Of a DNA stretch of 64,000 nt, positions 36,295 to 45,684 are shown piece after piece. Positions within the stretch are counted from its first letter, which is position 1, and each line of letters opens with the position of its first letter. This DNA is from Jatrophihabitans telluris (lineage in GTDB: Bacteria > Actinomycetota > Actinomycetes > Mycobacteriales > Jatrophihabitantaceae), in contig NZ_CP097332.1 of NCBI RefSeq assembly GCF_023516435.1, positions 4,092,001-4,156,000 on the forward strand, written 5' to 3'. The translations under genes were made by a program, and so were the position numbers. The notes under the pieces were generated by a model. It was not told the DNA's origin, ran no database searches, and saw nothing but the letters and a program-made list of their open reading frames with translations.

Positions 36295-36410
36295 CCCGGC
36301 GCCCGGCTCACCTGACCCGGCGCCCGTGACCCGCGCCCGGCGCCCGGCGCCCGTGACCCGCGCCCGTGACCCGCACCCGTGACCGCGCCCCTCACCCTGC
36401 GCCCGGCGGT
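36286..36410. repeat. GC-rich tandem repeat spanning the stop codon
   Basis: A 21-bp unit beginning CTCACCTGACCCGGCGCCCG occurs at 36286 and 36307, then degenerates into CGCCCGTGACCCG-type units up to about 36410. The first unit contains the stop codon of the PH-domain gene. The cluster fills the gap between convergent genes. Confidence 0.75.
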
Positions 36411-36416
36411 GCGGTC

Positions 36417-37796
36417 TCAGCGGACGCCGCTCCACGAGCCGGTCCGCGCGGCCGCGGCCAGCGCGTCGGCCAACTCGTCGTGCCGGTCCGCGACACCGCC
36501 GACGGTCACGCGCACGTGCGGATCCTGATGTGCCAGCACCGCAAAGGGTGATCCCGGCGCGACGCCGATCCCCTGACTGGCCAGTCGGACCACCGCCGCC
36601 GTCTCGTCGACGACGGGAACCCAGATGTTGATGCCGTCCCGGCCGCCGACCTCGACCCCACGCTCCCGCAGCGCGGTCACGATCGATTCCCGCCGGCGGG
36701 CGTAGGTGGCTCGGGCCCGTTCGACCTCGCCCACCGATTCGGCGTCAGTGAGCAGGGACAGCAGGATCTGCTGCAGCATCCGACTGCTCCACCCCTGCCC
36801 GAGCTGGCGACGACTGAGGATCTCCCGCAGGACCGCCGGTGGCGCGCTCATCGCCGCCAGCCTGAGATCGGGCCCGTGGGACTTGGAGAAACTGCGAACA
36901 TGCACGGTGCGCTCGGGCAGCCAGGCGCCGAGGCTGATCGGCACCGCCCCGGCCACGCCGCCGGCCGAGTCGTCCTCCACGATCAGGCAGTCGACCCGAG
37001 CCAGTAGGGCCGCCAGCTCCCGGGCCCGAGCCTCGTTCAGGGAGGCACCGGTCGGATTCTGCGCACGCGGCTGCAGGAAGACCGCAACCGGCAGGTGCCC
37101 GGTCGGCTCGTCCAGGGCGCCGGCCAGTTCGTCTGGCCGCAGTCCCTGGTCGTCGAGTCCCACCCCCACCACGGTGACGCCGATGGATTCGAGCAGGTCG
37201 AGCAGGGGCGGGAAGCAGGGGCTCTCCACGACCACCCGGTCACCGAAGCGCAGGGCGGACCGGACGAACAACTCCAGACCGTCCATCGCGCCGTCCACGA
37301 CCGTGATCTGCTCGACCGGATAGGGCCACTGGGCGTGCAGGACCGCGGCCAGTTCCGGCAACACGGGATCGTCCAGGTAGCTGGCGGGCGTGGCCAGCGG
37401 TGCCAGGCGGGACAGCCCGGACAACGCCCGGCCCAGGTCGGGAAGGAGTTCGGAGTCCGGGACCCCCGTGGACAGGTCGAGCGAGAAGGGCGTCTGCCGG
37501 TCGACGGCCCGACGGTAGCGAGCCAGCGATCCGGAACGTGGATCGGCGATGGTGGTGCCGCGTCGCCCGTCGGTATGGATCGTGCCGGAGCGGGCCAGCA
37601 GCGCCCACGCCGCGCTCACGGTGGTCGGGGACAGCCCGAGTTCGGTGGCGACCGTGCGGATCGGGGGCAGTTTCTCCCCGACCGCCACGGCACCGTCCCG
37701 CATCGCACGACTCACCGCGTGCGCGAGCCCGCGGGCGGTCGGCTCGTCCAGCCGCTCCTCCAAAGCACTCAACATTGCCGTCACGGTTTGTAACAT
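36417..37796 (-). CDS. MocR-type regulator (GntR HTH + aminotransferase domain)
   Basis: 459 residues. The N-terminal winged helix (about 10-75) has LPPIRTVATELGLSPTTVSAAWALLARSG. The C-terminal aminotransferase-fold domain has QPRAQNPTGA, EDDS and the PLP Lys in RSFSKSHGPDLRLA. MocR proteins use PLP adducts as ligands, for example GabR and PdxR. It is divergent from mmsA with only 48 bp between starts, so mmsA is the likely target. No ribosome binding site is evident; ATG 37775 is an alternative start. Confidence 0.88.
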   Translation of the reverse strand: MLQTVTAMLSALEERLDEPTARGLAHAVSRAMRDGAVAVGEKLPPIRTVATELGLSPTTVSAAWALLARSGTIHTDGRRGTTIADPRSGSLARYRRAVDRQTPFSLDLSTGVPDSELLPDLGRALSGLSRLAPLATPASYLDDPVLPELAAVLHAQWPYPVEQITVVDGAMDGLELFVRSALRFGDRVVVESPCFPPLLDLLESIGVTVVGVGLDDQGLRPDELAGALDEPTGHLPVAVFLQPRAQNPTGASLNEARARELAALLARVDCLIVEDDSAGGVAGAVPISLGAWLPERTVHVRSFSKSHGPDLRLAAMSAPPAVLREILSRRQLGQGWSSRMLQQILLSLLTDAESVGEVERARATYARRRESIVTALRERGVEVGGRDGINIWVPVVDETAAVVRLASQGIGVAPGSPFAVLAHQDPHVRVTVGGVADRHDELADALAAAARTGSWSGVR

Positions 37797-37809
37797 AGCG
37801 AAGGATTCT

Positions 37810-37838
37810 TTGTTCTGGCTACCCCTGTCACGTAATCT
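37810..37838 (+). promoter_or_regulatory. Predicted promoter of mmsA
   Basis: TTGTTC (37810-37815), a 17-bp spacer and TAATCT (37833-37838) end six bases before the mmsA ATG, giving a probable leaderless transcript. The whole MocR/mmsA divergent region is only 48 bp, so a MocR protein bound here would affect both genes. Confidence 0.5.
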
Positions 37839-37844
37839 CATGAC

Positions 37845-39347
37845 ATGACCAACGCAACCCCGCAGCGCATCTCGCACTGGATCGACGGCTCCTCCACCCC
37901 TGGCACCTCCGGCCGGGTCGGGCCCGTCTTCAACCCGGCCACCGGCGTACAGACCGGCGAGGTCGAGCTGGCCAGCGCCGCGGAGGTGAACACGGCCGTG
38001 GCCTCGGCCAAGTCGGCCGCGCGCGACTGGCGCCAGGCCTCGCTGTCCCGCCGCGCCGCCGTGCTGTTCGCCTTCCGCGAGTTGCTGCACGCCCGCACGG
38101 ACGAACTCGCCGCGATCGTCACCGCCGAGCACGGCAAGGTTCTCTCCGACGCCGTCGGGGAGATCTCCCGCGGGCTGGAGAACGTCGAGTACGCCACCGG
38201 CGTGCCGAACCTGCTCAAGGGCGGCTTCTCCGAGCAGGCCTCCACCGGGGTGGACGTCTACTCGATCCGGCAACCGCTGGGCGTGGTCGCCGGCATCACA
38301 CCGTTCAACTTCCCCGTGATGGTGCCGCTGTGGATGTGTGCCAACGCCATCGCCACCGGTAACGCCTTCATCCTCAAGCCCAGCGAGAAGGACCCGTCCG
38401 CAGCACTGTTCCTTGCCCAGCTGTGGAAGGACGCGGGCCTGCCCGACGGCGTCTTCACCGTGGTGCACGGCGACAAGGAAGCGGTCGACACCCTGCTCCG
38501 CCACGAGGACGTGGCCGCGGTCAGCTTCGTCGGCTCGACGCCGATCGCCAAATACATCTACGAGACCGGAACCGCGCACGGCAAGCGCGTACAGGCCCTG
38601 GGCGGCGCGAAGAACCACATGGTCGTGCTGCCCGACGCCGACATCGACATGGCCGCCGACGCCGCGGTCTCGGCCGCCTACGGCGCGGCGGGCGAACGCT
38701 GCATGGCCATCTCGGTCGCCGTCGCCGTCGGCGGTGTCGGCGACGCCCTGGTCGACGCCATTGCGGCTCGGCTGCCCAAACTGACCGTCGGCAACGGCGC
38801 CGACGCCGACACCGACATGGGACCGCTGATCACCGCCGAGCACCGGGACAAGGTGGCCGGCTACATCGCCGCCGGCGCGTCCTCAGGGGCAAGTGTGGTC
38901 GTCGACGGGCGCGAGGCGGACCTGCCGGCTGAGGGCTTCTTCCTCGGCACGACCCTGCTGGACCACGTGACTGCCGACATGAGCGTCTACACCGACGAGA
39001 TCTTCGGACCGGTCCTGTCGGTCGTGCGGGCCGACACCTACGACGACGCCCTGGCGCTGATCAACGCTAACCAGTTCGCCAACGGCACCGCGATCTTCAC
39101 CCGGGACGGCGGGGCGGCCCGGCAGTTCCAGTTCGACGTCGAGGTCGGGATGATCGGCATCAACGTGCCGATCCCGGTTCCGGTCGCGTACTACTCCTTC
39201 GGCGGCTGGAAGGCCTCACTGTTCGGCGACAACCACATGTACGGGCCGGAGGGCATCAACTTCTACACGCGGGGCAAGGTCGTCACCTCCCGGTGGCCCG
39301 ATCCGGCGACCTCGACCGTGGACCTCGGCTTCCCCCGCACCCGCTGA
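37845..39347 (+). CDS. mmsA: Methylmalonate-semialdehyde dehydrogenase (acylating)
   Basis: Oxidises methylmalonate or malonate semialdehyde to propionyl-CoA or acetyl-CoA with NAD and CoA, in valine and inositol breakdown. 500 residues. ALDH fold with TPFNFPVMVPLWM, SFVGSTPIAKYIY, catalytic Cys286 in GERCMAIS and the subfamily marker NVPIPVPVAYYSFGGWK. It lacks other iol or valine genes nearby. Likely controlled by the divergent MocR regulator. Confidence 0.92.
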   Translation: MTNATPQRISHWIDGSSTPGTSGRVGPVFNPATGVQTGEVELASAAEVNTAVASAKSAARDWRQASLSRRAAVLFAFRELLHARTDELAAIVTAEHGKVLSDAVGEISRGLENVEYATGVPNLLKGGFSEQASTGVDVYSIRQPLGVVAGITPFNFPVMVPLWMCANAIATGNAFILKPSEKDPSAALFLAQLWKDAGLPDGVFTVVHGDKEAVDTLLRHEDVAAVSFVGSTPIAKYIYETGTAHGKRVQALGGAKNHMVVLPDADIDMAADAAVSAAYGAAGERCMAISVAVAVGGVGDALVDAIAARLPKLTVGNGADADTDMGPLITAEHRDKVAGYIAAGASSGASVVVDGREADLPAEGFFLGTTLLDHVTADMSVYTDEIFGPVLSVVRADTYDDALALINANQFANGTAIFTRDGGAARQFQFDVEVGMIGINVPIPVPVAYYSFGGWKASLFGDNHMYGPEGINFYTRGKVVTSRWPDPATSTVDLGFPRTR

Positions 39348-39445
39348 CCGCGCCCGCGCCGGCGCCGGCTGGAACCATCCGAGCCATCACCGGATGGACA
39401 GCCGGCGCACAGCGCGAGCATTGACGGCGCGCGCACGATGGACTC

Positions 39446-39652
39446 ATGACTACACCGACCGCACTGAGTGCACTCAACCTGCAGGACCTGGTCGGACTAC
39501 CCGCGGACGAGGCGGCAGCCAGGGTCGAACGGGCCGAGGGCATCGTCCGCCGTATCCCTCGCGGTGGCCTGATGACCATGGATTACCGAGCCAATCGCGT
39601 CACCATCGTCGTCGAGGACGGCGTCGTCACCGAGGTCGTCGGAATCGGCTGA
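39446..39652 (+). CDS. Peptidase inhibitor I78-family-like small protein
   Basis: 68 residues. The pattern LVGLPADEAAARVERAEGIVRRIPRGGLMTMDYRANRVTIVVEDGVVTEVVGIG follows the I78/potato-inhibitor-like layout (VRRI-P-G, DYRANRVTI, V-D-G-VVTEVxxG). There is no signal peptide and no cysteines, so it is probably cytoplasmic and any inhibitory role is unproven. It has no clear ribosome binding site and lies alone between mmsA and an unknown gene. Confidence 0.65.
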   Translation: MTTPTALSALNLQDLVGLPADEAAARVERAEGIVRRIPRGGLMTMDYRANRVTIVVEDGVVTEVVGIG

Positions 39653-39764
39653 CCCGGCCCGGGTGGGCGCCGGCTGATGCCGAATTCGGCGGCGGACGGC
39701 TCGGCCCACGAATCTGTGGCAACTTTTCCCGCCATAGCGGCCCGGGCGGTCGCACAATCTAGGA

Positions 39765-40259
39765 ATGGACACCGCCACGCTCGTTTCCGCCTGGGATCTG
39801 CTGGTAGGCATGAACCAAGGGCACTTCATGCTCTACACCGACGAACCGCACACCGTGGACCCCCGGGAAAAGTCCCGGATCGTCCAGGCCGCTGTGTCCG
39901 GGACCGGAATCGCCCAGCATTTCGGCACCGTCGTCGTCACCAGCCCGCACCAGAAGAACTACGCGATGGGCCTGCGCGTCGAGGTGTTCGACGCCCACCC
40001 CGATGACGATCTGGACGACTGGCAGGAAGCCTTCGAGCTCGACCTGCCGGTGAAGACCAGCGGGCTGATCTACGACTCCCCCGGAATGTCGTCGTTCAAG
40101 ATCCCGGTTCGACCAGGCGAGCAGCACCTGCTCATCACCGGCCTCGGGTTCTCCGATCACGACCGGCCGAGTGCCGAAACCCCCGGTGACCGCTGGCGAA
40201 TCAGGCTGTGGCCGTGCGAGGAGCACCACCAGTCGACCCGGCTCAAGGCAGCCTCCTGA
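39765..40259 (+). CDS. Hypothetical protein
   Basis: 164 residues, acidic, soluble, no membrane segment or signal. I recognise no family. Visible features are a regular beta-rich pattern (GTVVVTSPHQKNYAMGLRVEVFDAHPDDD, HLLITGLGF) and a C-terminal RWRIRLWPCEEHHQS. GC content and codon use match the neighbours. No ribosome binding site of note. It is convergent with the PAS-GGDEF-EAL gene. Confidence 0.7.
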   Translation: MDTATLVSAWDLLVGMNQGHFMLYTDEPHTVDPREKSRIVQAAVSGTGIAQHFGTVVVTSPHQKNYAMGLRVEVFDAHPDDDLDDWQEAFELDLPVKTSGLIYDSPGMSSFKIPVRPGEQHLLITGLGFSDHDRPSAETPGDRWRIRLWPCEEHHQSTRLKAAS

Positions 40260-40311
40260 CCGCCTGAGCCTCGGGAGCGCCGGCGCCGGCGCCGGAGGTG
40301 ACGCGGTCGAG

Positions 40312-42600
40312 TCAGCGCAGGCCGGCGGGATCGTCGGCCAGCAGGATGGCGTGCAGTTCCTCGGTGGGCATCGGCTGGTAGGCCCAGAATCCCTGGAAGT
40401 ACCGGTAGCCGATCGACATCAGCGTGATCATCTGCCGCTCGGACTCGACTCCCTCGGCGATCACCCGCATGCCCAACTCGTCGGCCAGCTGCACCACCGC
40501 TCGGGAGACGGCGAGATCGACAGGGTTGGGGACGGGCAGGCCCAGGCCGGCGACGAAGGACTTGTCGAGCTTGACGATCGTCGCGGGCAGGCGCTTGAGG
40601 TAGGTCAGCGGGGCGTAGCCGGTACCGAAGTCGTCGAGGGCCACCTCCAACCCGAGGTCTCGAAGGCGCCAGAGTTCGGCGAGTTCGGGCGATCCGGCGT
40701 CGACCAGCACCGATTCGGTGACCTCAAGACAGACCTGCTGAGGTGACACCGCGAATTCCGCGATGGTCTCGGAGATGAGGTTGAACAGCCGTCCCGTCCC
40801 CAGCTCTCGCCGGCCGGCGTTGACGGCCACCATCAGCCGGCGTCCGGTCGCGTTCCAGCTCGCCACCGCCGACAGCGACTGCCGGACGATCGACTCCGAC
40901 AGCTCGTCCATCAAGCCGGCGCCTTCGGCGATGTCGAGAAATTCCGAGGGCAGCAGCGTGCCGCGGCTGGGATGGTGCCAGCGCAACAGGGCCTCCGCCG
41001 CGACCGGCACCCGGTCGGATTCCACGATCGGCTGAAAGGCCATGCGCAGCTCGGCGGTTCCCGCCCGCAGGGCCCGGCGCAGTTCCGCCTCGACCTCCAC
41101 GCGCCGCTGGGCCGGGCCGGTGTTGAGCGGGCCGGCCACGACGTACCGGTTGCCGCCGCCGCGCTTGGCCGAGTACATCGCCTCGTTGGAGCGGCGCACG
41201 ACATCGCCGGGGTCCTCCTCCGCGCCGACTTTGGCCGTACCGATGCTGGTGGTCACGGTCAGCTCCGCGCCGGCGACCGTGACCGGGCGGCGGATCGCGG
41301 CGAGCAGGCGCTCGGCGAGCTGGTCTGGCGGCATCGAGGAGACGATCACCAGCTCGTCACCGCCGAAGCGACCGACCACGTCGGAGGCGGTCACCAGCAC
41401 CGAGATCCGGGCCGCGAGGGTGCGCAGCAGATCGTCCCCGGCCGAGTGGCCGTAGGCGTCGTTGACCTTCTTGAAGTCGTCCAGGTCGATGAAGTACACG
41501 TTGCGCCGCGGGTCGGCAGGATCGTCGGCAGCGCTCTGCAGCGTCTCGCCGATCACGCGCCGGTTGGCCAGACCGGTGAGCGGGTCGTGGCCGGCCTCCC
41601 AGGCCATCCGCTGCTCGGCCCGCACCTGGGCGTCGACGTCGCGCAGGGTGCACAGGATCTGCATGGTGCGCCCGTCCGGGCCGCTCTGCCAGGGCGCGAC
41701 CCACACCTGGATCCAGCGCCAGTTGCCGAACTCGTCCCGCATCCGCATCCGGGTCTGGCGGGCACCGCCGGCCGGGTTGTCGCGCAGCTCCTCGGCGAGC
41801 ACGTCCAGCTGGCGTCGGTCGGTGGGATGCAGGATCAGGCGCAGATCGGCGTAGCGCGCGCTGCGGGAGCCGGAGTGCCCGGCGCCGTTGAGTCGCTCGA
41901 ACACGCGCCGGTTGGCCCAGAGGATCTGCCCGTCGGAGAGCTGGATGAGCAGGATGCTGTCCGGCATGACGTCGACGATCGCGTCGAAATACCGCTTCTG
42001 CGGGCTCGGTTCGACGTGGAGGTCGGTGATGTCGATGGCCACTCCGTGGGGAATCGCATCCTCACCGGGTTCGTCGAACCATCCGTAGAACCGGACCAGC
42101 CGGATCTCGCCCGTCCCGTGCCGCACGATGCGGAAGTCCCGGCAGGCGCGGCGCAGCGCGAACAGCTCGGTGAGGCCTTCGAGGAAGGCGGGTAGCTCGG
42201 GCAGCAGGATCGACGCGTACGGCCCGGCCATGATCTCGGCGGTGTGGAGGTCTGGCTCCCGTGCGTTGCGCAGTTCTTCGGGATAGCACCAGGGGGAGAG
42301 CACGAGGTCGAGCACCGCTGTGGACGACGGCTGCCCGTCGGCCGGGACGTAGCGCGCCTCGGCCCCGCGTGTCGCGCCGGTATCGGGGTCGATGACCAGG
42401 CGAATGTGCACCGCCCGCTCCGCGCCGGTGGAGTCCGGGGCAGTCCCGGGCCTGGCGGCCGTGAGGGCGCTGAGCGCTGCCATCGTGAGCGGGTGTTCGG
42501 CGAGCTCGGGTTCCAGAGGCAGCGCGGGATCGACCAGGCGGTCGTTGACGACCAGGACCGTCGAGTCGCCGGCGACGACGACCCGCTCCATAGAACTCAC
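40312..42600 (-). CDS. PAS-GGDEF-EAL c-di-GMP protein
   Basis: 762 residues, soluble. A poorly defined N-terminal domain (1-210) precedes a PAS domain with PAC-like segment (about 215-340, FDAIVDVMPDSILLIQLSDGQILWANRRVF and GNWRWIQVWVAPW). Then come GGDEF (variant GGDEL near 413, no RxxD I-site) and EAL (near 536) with AVNAGRRE, LEVTES, DDFGTGYAPLTYLKRLP, VKLDKSF, AEGVES and YFQGF intact. The PDE half looks active; the cyclase variant may be weak. The GTG at 42600 has GGGGAG eight bases upstream; GTG 42606 and ATG 42591 are worse placed. Confidence 0.9.
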   Translation of the reverse strand: MSSMERVVVAGDSTVLVVNDRLVDPALPLEPELAEHPLTMAALSALTAARPGTAPDSTGAERAVHIRLVIDPDTGATRGAEARYVPADGQPSSTAVLDLVLSPWCYPEELRNAREPDLHTAEIMAGPYASILLPELPAFLEGLTELFALRRACRDFRIVRHGTGEIRLVRFYGWFDEPGEDAIPHGVAIDITDLHVEPSPQKRYFDAIVDVMPDSILLIQLSDGQILWANRRVFERLNGAGHSGSRSARYADLRLILHPTDRRQLDVLAEELRDNPAGGARQTRMRMRDEFGNWRWIQVWVAPWQSGPDGRTMQILCTLRDVDAQVRAEQRMAWEAGHDPLTGLANRRVIGETLQSAADDPADPRRNVYFIDLDDFKKVNDAYGHSAGDDLLRTLAARISVLVTASDVVGRFGGDELVIVSSMPPDQLAERLLAAIRRPVTVAGAELTVTTSIGTAKVGAEEDPGDVVRRSNEAMYSAKRGGGNRYVVAGPLNTGPAQRRVEVEAELRRALRAGTAELRMAFQPIVESDRVPVAAEALLRWHHPSRGTLLPSEFLDIAEGAGLMDELSESIVRQSLSAVASWNATGRRLMVAVNAGRRELGTGRLFNLISETIAEFAVSPQQVCLEVTESVLVDAGSPELAELWRLRDLGLEVALDDFGTGYAPLTYLKRLPATIVKLDKSFVAGLGLPVPNPVDLAVSRAVVQLADELGMRVIAEGVESERQMITLMSIGYRYFQGFWAYQPMPTEELHAILLADDPAGLR

Positions 42601-42735
42601 CAGCACTTCTCCCCGCTGCCGCAGGCTGCGCGAGCTTCGCCGGCCCCGGCAGACTGGCTACAGTCTGGCCCCTGTCGAGCGAAGATCAACTGTGAACCGC
42701 CGACACGCCACGAGCGGACCGTCAGAACCTGCCAT

Positions 42736-42741
42736 TAGGGT
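42736..42741 (+). promoter_or_regulatory. Putative -10 box, leaderless tldD
   Basis: TAGGGT ends seven bases before the ATG at 42749. It fixes the start well inside a longer open frame. Confidence 0.45.
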
Positions 42742-42748
42742 GCCAGGC

Positions 42749-44272
42749 ATGCCGGATATCGACCCTGTCTTCATTGATCTACTCCACCCGGCGCTGGCCG
42801 ACGCAGCGTTGAGTCGGGCACGCGATCTGGGCGCCAGTCACGCCGATTTCCGCCTTGAGCGTATCCGTACCGCAAACCTGTCCATTCGGGACGGAAGGCT
42901 CGATTCCAGTACCGATACGCAGGATCTAGGCATAGCCGTCCGCGTCGTGCACGACGGGGCCTGGGGCTTCGCCAGCGGAATCGACCGCACCCCGGAGGGG
43001 GCCGCACAGTTGGCCGAGCGCGCGGTGGCGACGGCGAAGATCAGCCGGGTATTGGGCAAACGGCCGGTCGAGCTGGCCGCCGAACCGGCCTATCCGAACG
43101 CGACCTGGGTCTCGGCCTACGACCTGAACCCGTTCGACGTCCCCGAGTCCGAGCGGGTCGCCCTGCTGGTGGACTACTCCGAGCGGCTGCTGTCCGCCGA
43201 CGGCGTCGACCACGTCGATGCACATCTCATGCAGGTGCAGGAGAACAAGTTCTACGCCGACACCTCGGGCACCACGACGACGCAGCAACGGATCCGCCTG
43301 CATCCGGAATTCACCGCGGTCCAGGTCGATCCGGCGGCGGGCGGTTTCTCCTCGATGCGCACGCTGGCTCCCCCGGCCGGACGCGGCTGGGAATACCTGA
43401 CCGGCGCGGGTTGGGACTTTCCCGCCGAGCTGGCCGAGTTGCCGGCCCTGCTGGCCGAGCACGCGAAGGCGCCCTCGGTGGCGGCGGGTGCCTACGATCT
43501 GGTCATCGACCCGTCCAACCTGTGGCTGACGATCCACGAGTCGATCGGGCACGCCACCGAGCTAGATCGCGCGCTGGGCTATGAAGCCGCCTTCGCCGGC
43601 ACCTCGTTCGCGACGTTCGACCAGCTCGGCACGCTGCGCTACGGCAGCGGGATCATGAACGTCACCGGCGACCGCACGGTCGAACACGGGCTGGCCAGCA
43701 TCGGCTACGACGACGAGGGCGTGGCGACCTCCGCCTTCGACATCGTGCGCGACGGGGTGCTCGTCGGCTACCAGCTCAACCGGCAGATGGCGGCCGAGAA
43801 CGGCACCCCCGAAAACGGTCTGCAGCGATCGAACGGCTGCGCGCTGGCCGACTCCCCCGGTCACATCCCGCTGCAGCGAATGGCGAATGTGTCCCTGCAA
43901 CCGGCTCCGGACGGCGGCTCGACCGCGGAGCTGATCGGCGGGGTGGAACACGGCCTCTACGTCGTCGGTGACAAGTCCTGGTCCATCGACATGCAGCGCT
44001 ACAACTTTCAGTTCACCGGGCAGCGGTTCTTCACGATCGAGAACGGTCGGCTCACCGGACAGGTCCGCGACGTGGCGTATCAGGCGACGACGACGGAGTT
44101 CTGGGGGTCGATGGAGGCGGTCGGCGGCCCGCAGACCTACGTTCTGGGCGGTGCGTTCAACTGCGGCAAGGGCCAGCCGGGCCAGGTTGCCGCGGTGTCC
44201 CACGGCTGCCCGTCGGCGCTGTTCCGGGGCGTCAACGTGCTGAACACCAAGGCCGAAGGTGGACGAGGGTGA
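42749..44272 (+). CDS. tldD: TldD-family metalloprotease
   Basis: 507 residues. TldD is the zinc catalytic subunit of the TldD/TldE heterodimer, which degrades unfolded peptides and processes microcin B17 or CcdA in enterobacteria. The zinc motif HESIGH is at 263-268. Other blocks are LDLGIAVRVVHDGAWGFAS-like QDLGIAVRVV, SNGCALADSPGHIPLQRM and the C-terminal CGKGQPGQVAAVSHGCPSALFRGVNVL. The longer frame upstream overlaps the divergent gene and is not used. It forms an operon with the tldE/pmbA homologue. Confidence 0.9.
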   Translation: MPDIDPVFIDLLHPALADAALSRARDLGASHADFRLERIRTANLSIRDGRLDSSTDTQDLGIAVRVVHDGAWGFASGIDRTPEGAAQLAERAVATAKISRVLGKRPVELAAEPAYPNATWVSAYDLNPFDVPESERVALLVDYSERLLSADGVDHVDAHLMQVQENKFYADTSGTTTTQQRIRLHPEFTAVQVDPAAGGFSSMRTLAPPAGRGWEYLTGAGWDFPAELAELPALLAEHAKAPSVAAGAYDLVIDPSNLWLTIHESIGHATELDRALGYEAAFAGTSFATFDQLGTLRYGSGIMNVTGDRTVEHGLASIGYDDEGVATSAFDIVRDGVLVGYQLNRQMAAENGTPENGLQRSNGCALADSPGHIPLQRMANVSLQPAPDGGSTAELIGGVEHGLYVVGDKSWSIDMQRYNFQFTGQRFFTIENGRLTGQVRDVAYQATTTEFWGSMEAVGGPQTYVLGGAFNCGKGQPGQVAAVSHGCPSALFRGVNVLNTKAEGGRG

Positions 44273-44298
44273 GCGGGACGAGCGGGAGGACAACTGAG

Positions 44299-45684
44299 AT
44301 GGTGCGCATTCAGGAATTGATCGAGCAGGCCCTGTCCCTGTCCACCACCGACGGCTGCATCGTGGTCGGCGCCGAGCAGACCCAGGCCAACCTCAGGTGG
44401 GCCGACAACAGCCTCACCACGAACGGCTCGATGTCCTCACGCACGATCACCGTGATCTCCACGGTCGCCGTCGACGGAGGGACCGCCGCGGGCGTCGTGA
44501 GCAGGGCGGTGTCCGGTCCGGACGAACTGTCCGAGCTGGTCGCGGCCAGCGAAGCGGCGGCGCGCGCCTCCGGTCCGGCCGACGACGCGGCCGAACTGGT
44601 ACCGGCCTACGACTCCACCGACGACTGGAACGCGGCCGCGGCGGCGACCTCCATCGAGGTGTTCGCCGAATTCGCGCCGGCGCTGGGCAAGGCCTTCGCC
44701 GAGGCGCAGACGTCCGGGGTGCGCTTGTTCGGGTTCGCCGAGCACATCGTGACCGCCTACTTCGTGGCGTCCTCGACCGGCCTTCGGCGCCGATTCGACC
44801 AGCCGACCGGCCGCCTTGAGCTCAACGCCAAGTCGGCGGACCTCAGCCGCTCCAGCTGGGGCGGGGTACAGACCAAGGACTTCGTGGGCCTGGACGTGGC
44901 CGGGCTGGTGGCGGGCCTGCGCACCCAGCTGGGCTGGGCCGAAAATCGCATCGACCTTCCCGCGGGCCGGTACGAGACGATCCTGCCGCCCAGCGCCATC
45001 GGCGATCTGATGATCTATGCCTACTGGACGGGTTCGGCCCGCGACGCCGAGGAGGGCCGCAACGTCTTCTCGGCGGCCGACGGCGGGACGAAGATCGGCG
45101 AGCGGCTGTCGAGCCTGCCGCTGCGCCTGCACTCCGACCCGCACCGGGCTGGGCTGGAGTGCCCGGACTTCGAGATCGCCCGCTCGTCCGGCGGTGGCAT
45201 GCAGTCGGTGTTCGACAACGGCGCTGCGGTGATGCCGACCGATTGGATCAGCGACGGCGTCCTCACCAATCTGGCCCGGACCCGTAGCTGGGCCGCCAGA
45301 ACCGGTACCGAACCGGTCGTGTTGATCGACAACCTGATCCTCGACGGCGGCGGTGAGGCCACGCTCGAGGAGATGATCGCCAGCACCGAGCGCGGGCTGC
45401 TGCTGACCTGTCTGTGGTACATCCGCGAGGTCGATCCCCAGACTCTGCTGCTGACCGGCCTGACCCGCGACGGGGTCTACCTGATCGAGCACGGCAAGGT
45501 CGTCGGAGCCGTCAACAACTTCCGCTTCAACGAATCCCCGATCGATCTGCTCGGCCGGATAAGTGAAGTCGGAGCCACGGTCACCACCCTTCCCCGGGAA
45601 TGGAACGACTACTTCAGCCGTACCGCCATGCCGCCGGTGCGCGTCCCCGACTTCAACATGTCCACGGTCAGCCAGGCGAGCTGA
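44299..45684 (+). CDS. TldE/PmbA-family protein
   Basis: 461 residues, partner of TldD; PmbA/TldE lacks the zinc motif, as here, and completes the heterodimer. Recognisable blocks are RWADNSLTTNGSMSSRTITVIST, GRYETILPPSAIGDLMIYAYW, and the C-terminal TRDGVYLIEHGKVVGAVNNFRFNESP. ATG 44299 has GGGAGGA eight bases upstream; a GTG at 44269 that overlaps the tldD stop (GTGA) is an alternative start with a poor ribosome binding site. Confidence 0.88.
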   Translation: MVRIQELIEQALSLSTTDGCIVVGAEQTQANLRWADNSLTTNGSMSSRTITVISTVAVDGGTAAGVVSRAVSGPDELSELVAASEAAARASGPADDAAELVPAYDSTDDWNAAAAATSIEVFAEFAPALGKAFAEAQTSGVRLFGFAEHIVTAYFVASSTGLRRRFDQPTGRLELNAKSADLSRSSWGGVQTKDFVGLDVAGLVAGLRTQLGWAENRIDLPAGRYETILPPSAIGDLMIYAYWTGSARDAEEGRNVFSAADGGTKIGERLSSLPLRLHSDPHRAGLECPDFEIARSSGGGMQSVFDNGAAVMPTDWISDGVLTNLARTRSWAARTGTEPVVLIDNLILDGGGEATLEEMIASTERGLLLTCLWYIREVDPQTLLLTGLTRDGVYLIEHGKVVGAVNNFRFNESPIDLLGRISEVGATVTTLPREWNDYFSRTAMPPVRVPDFNMSTVSQAS

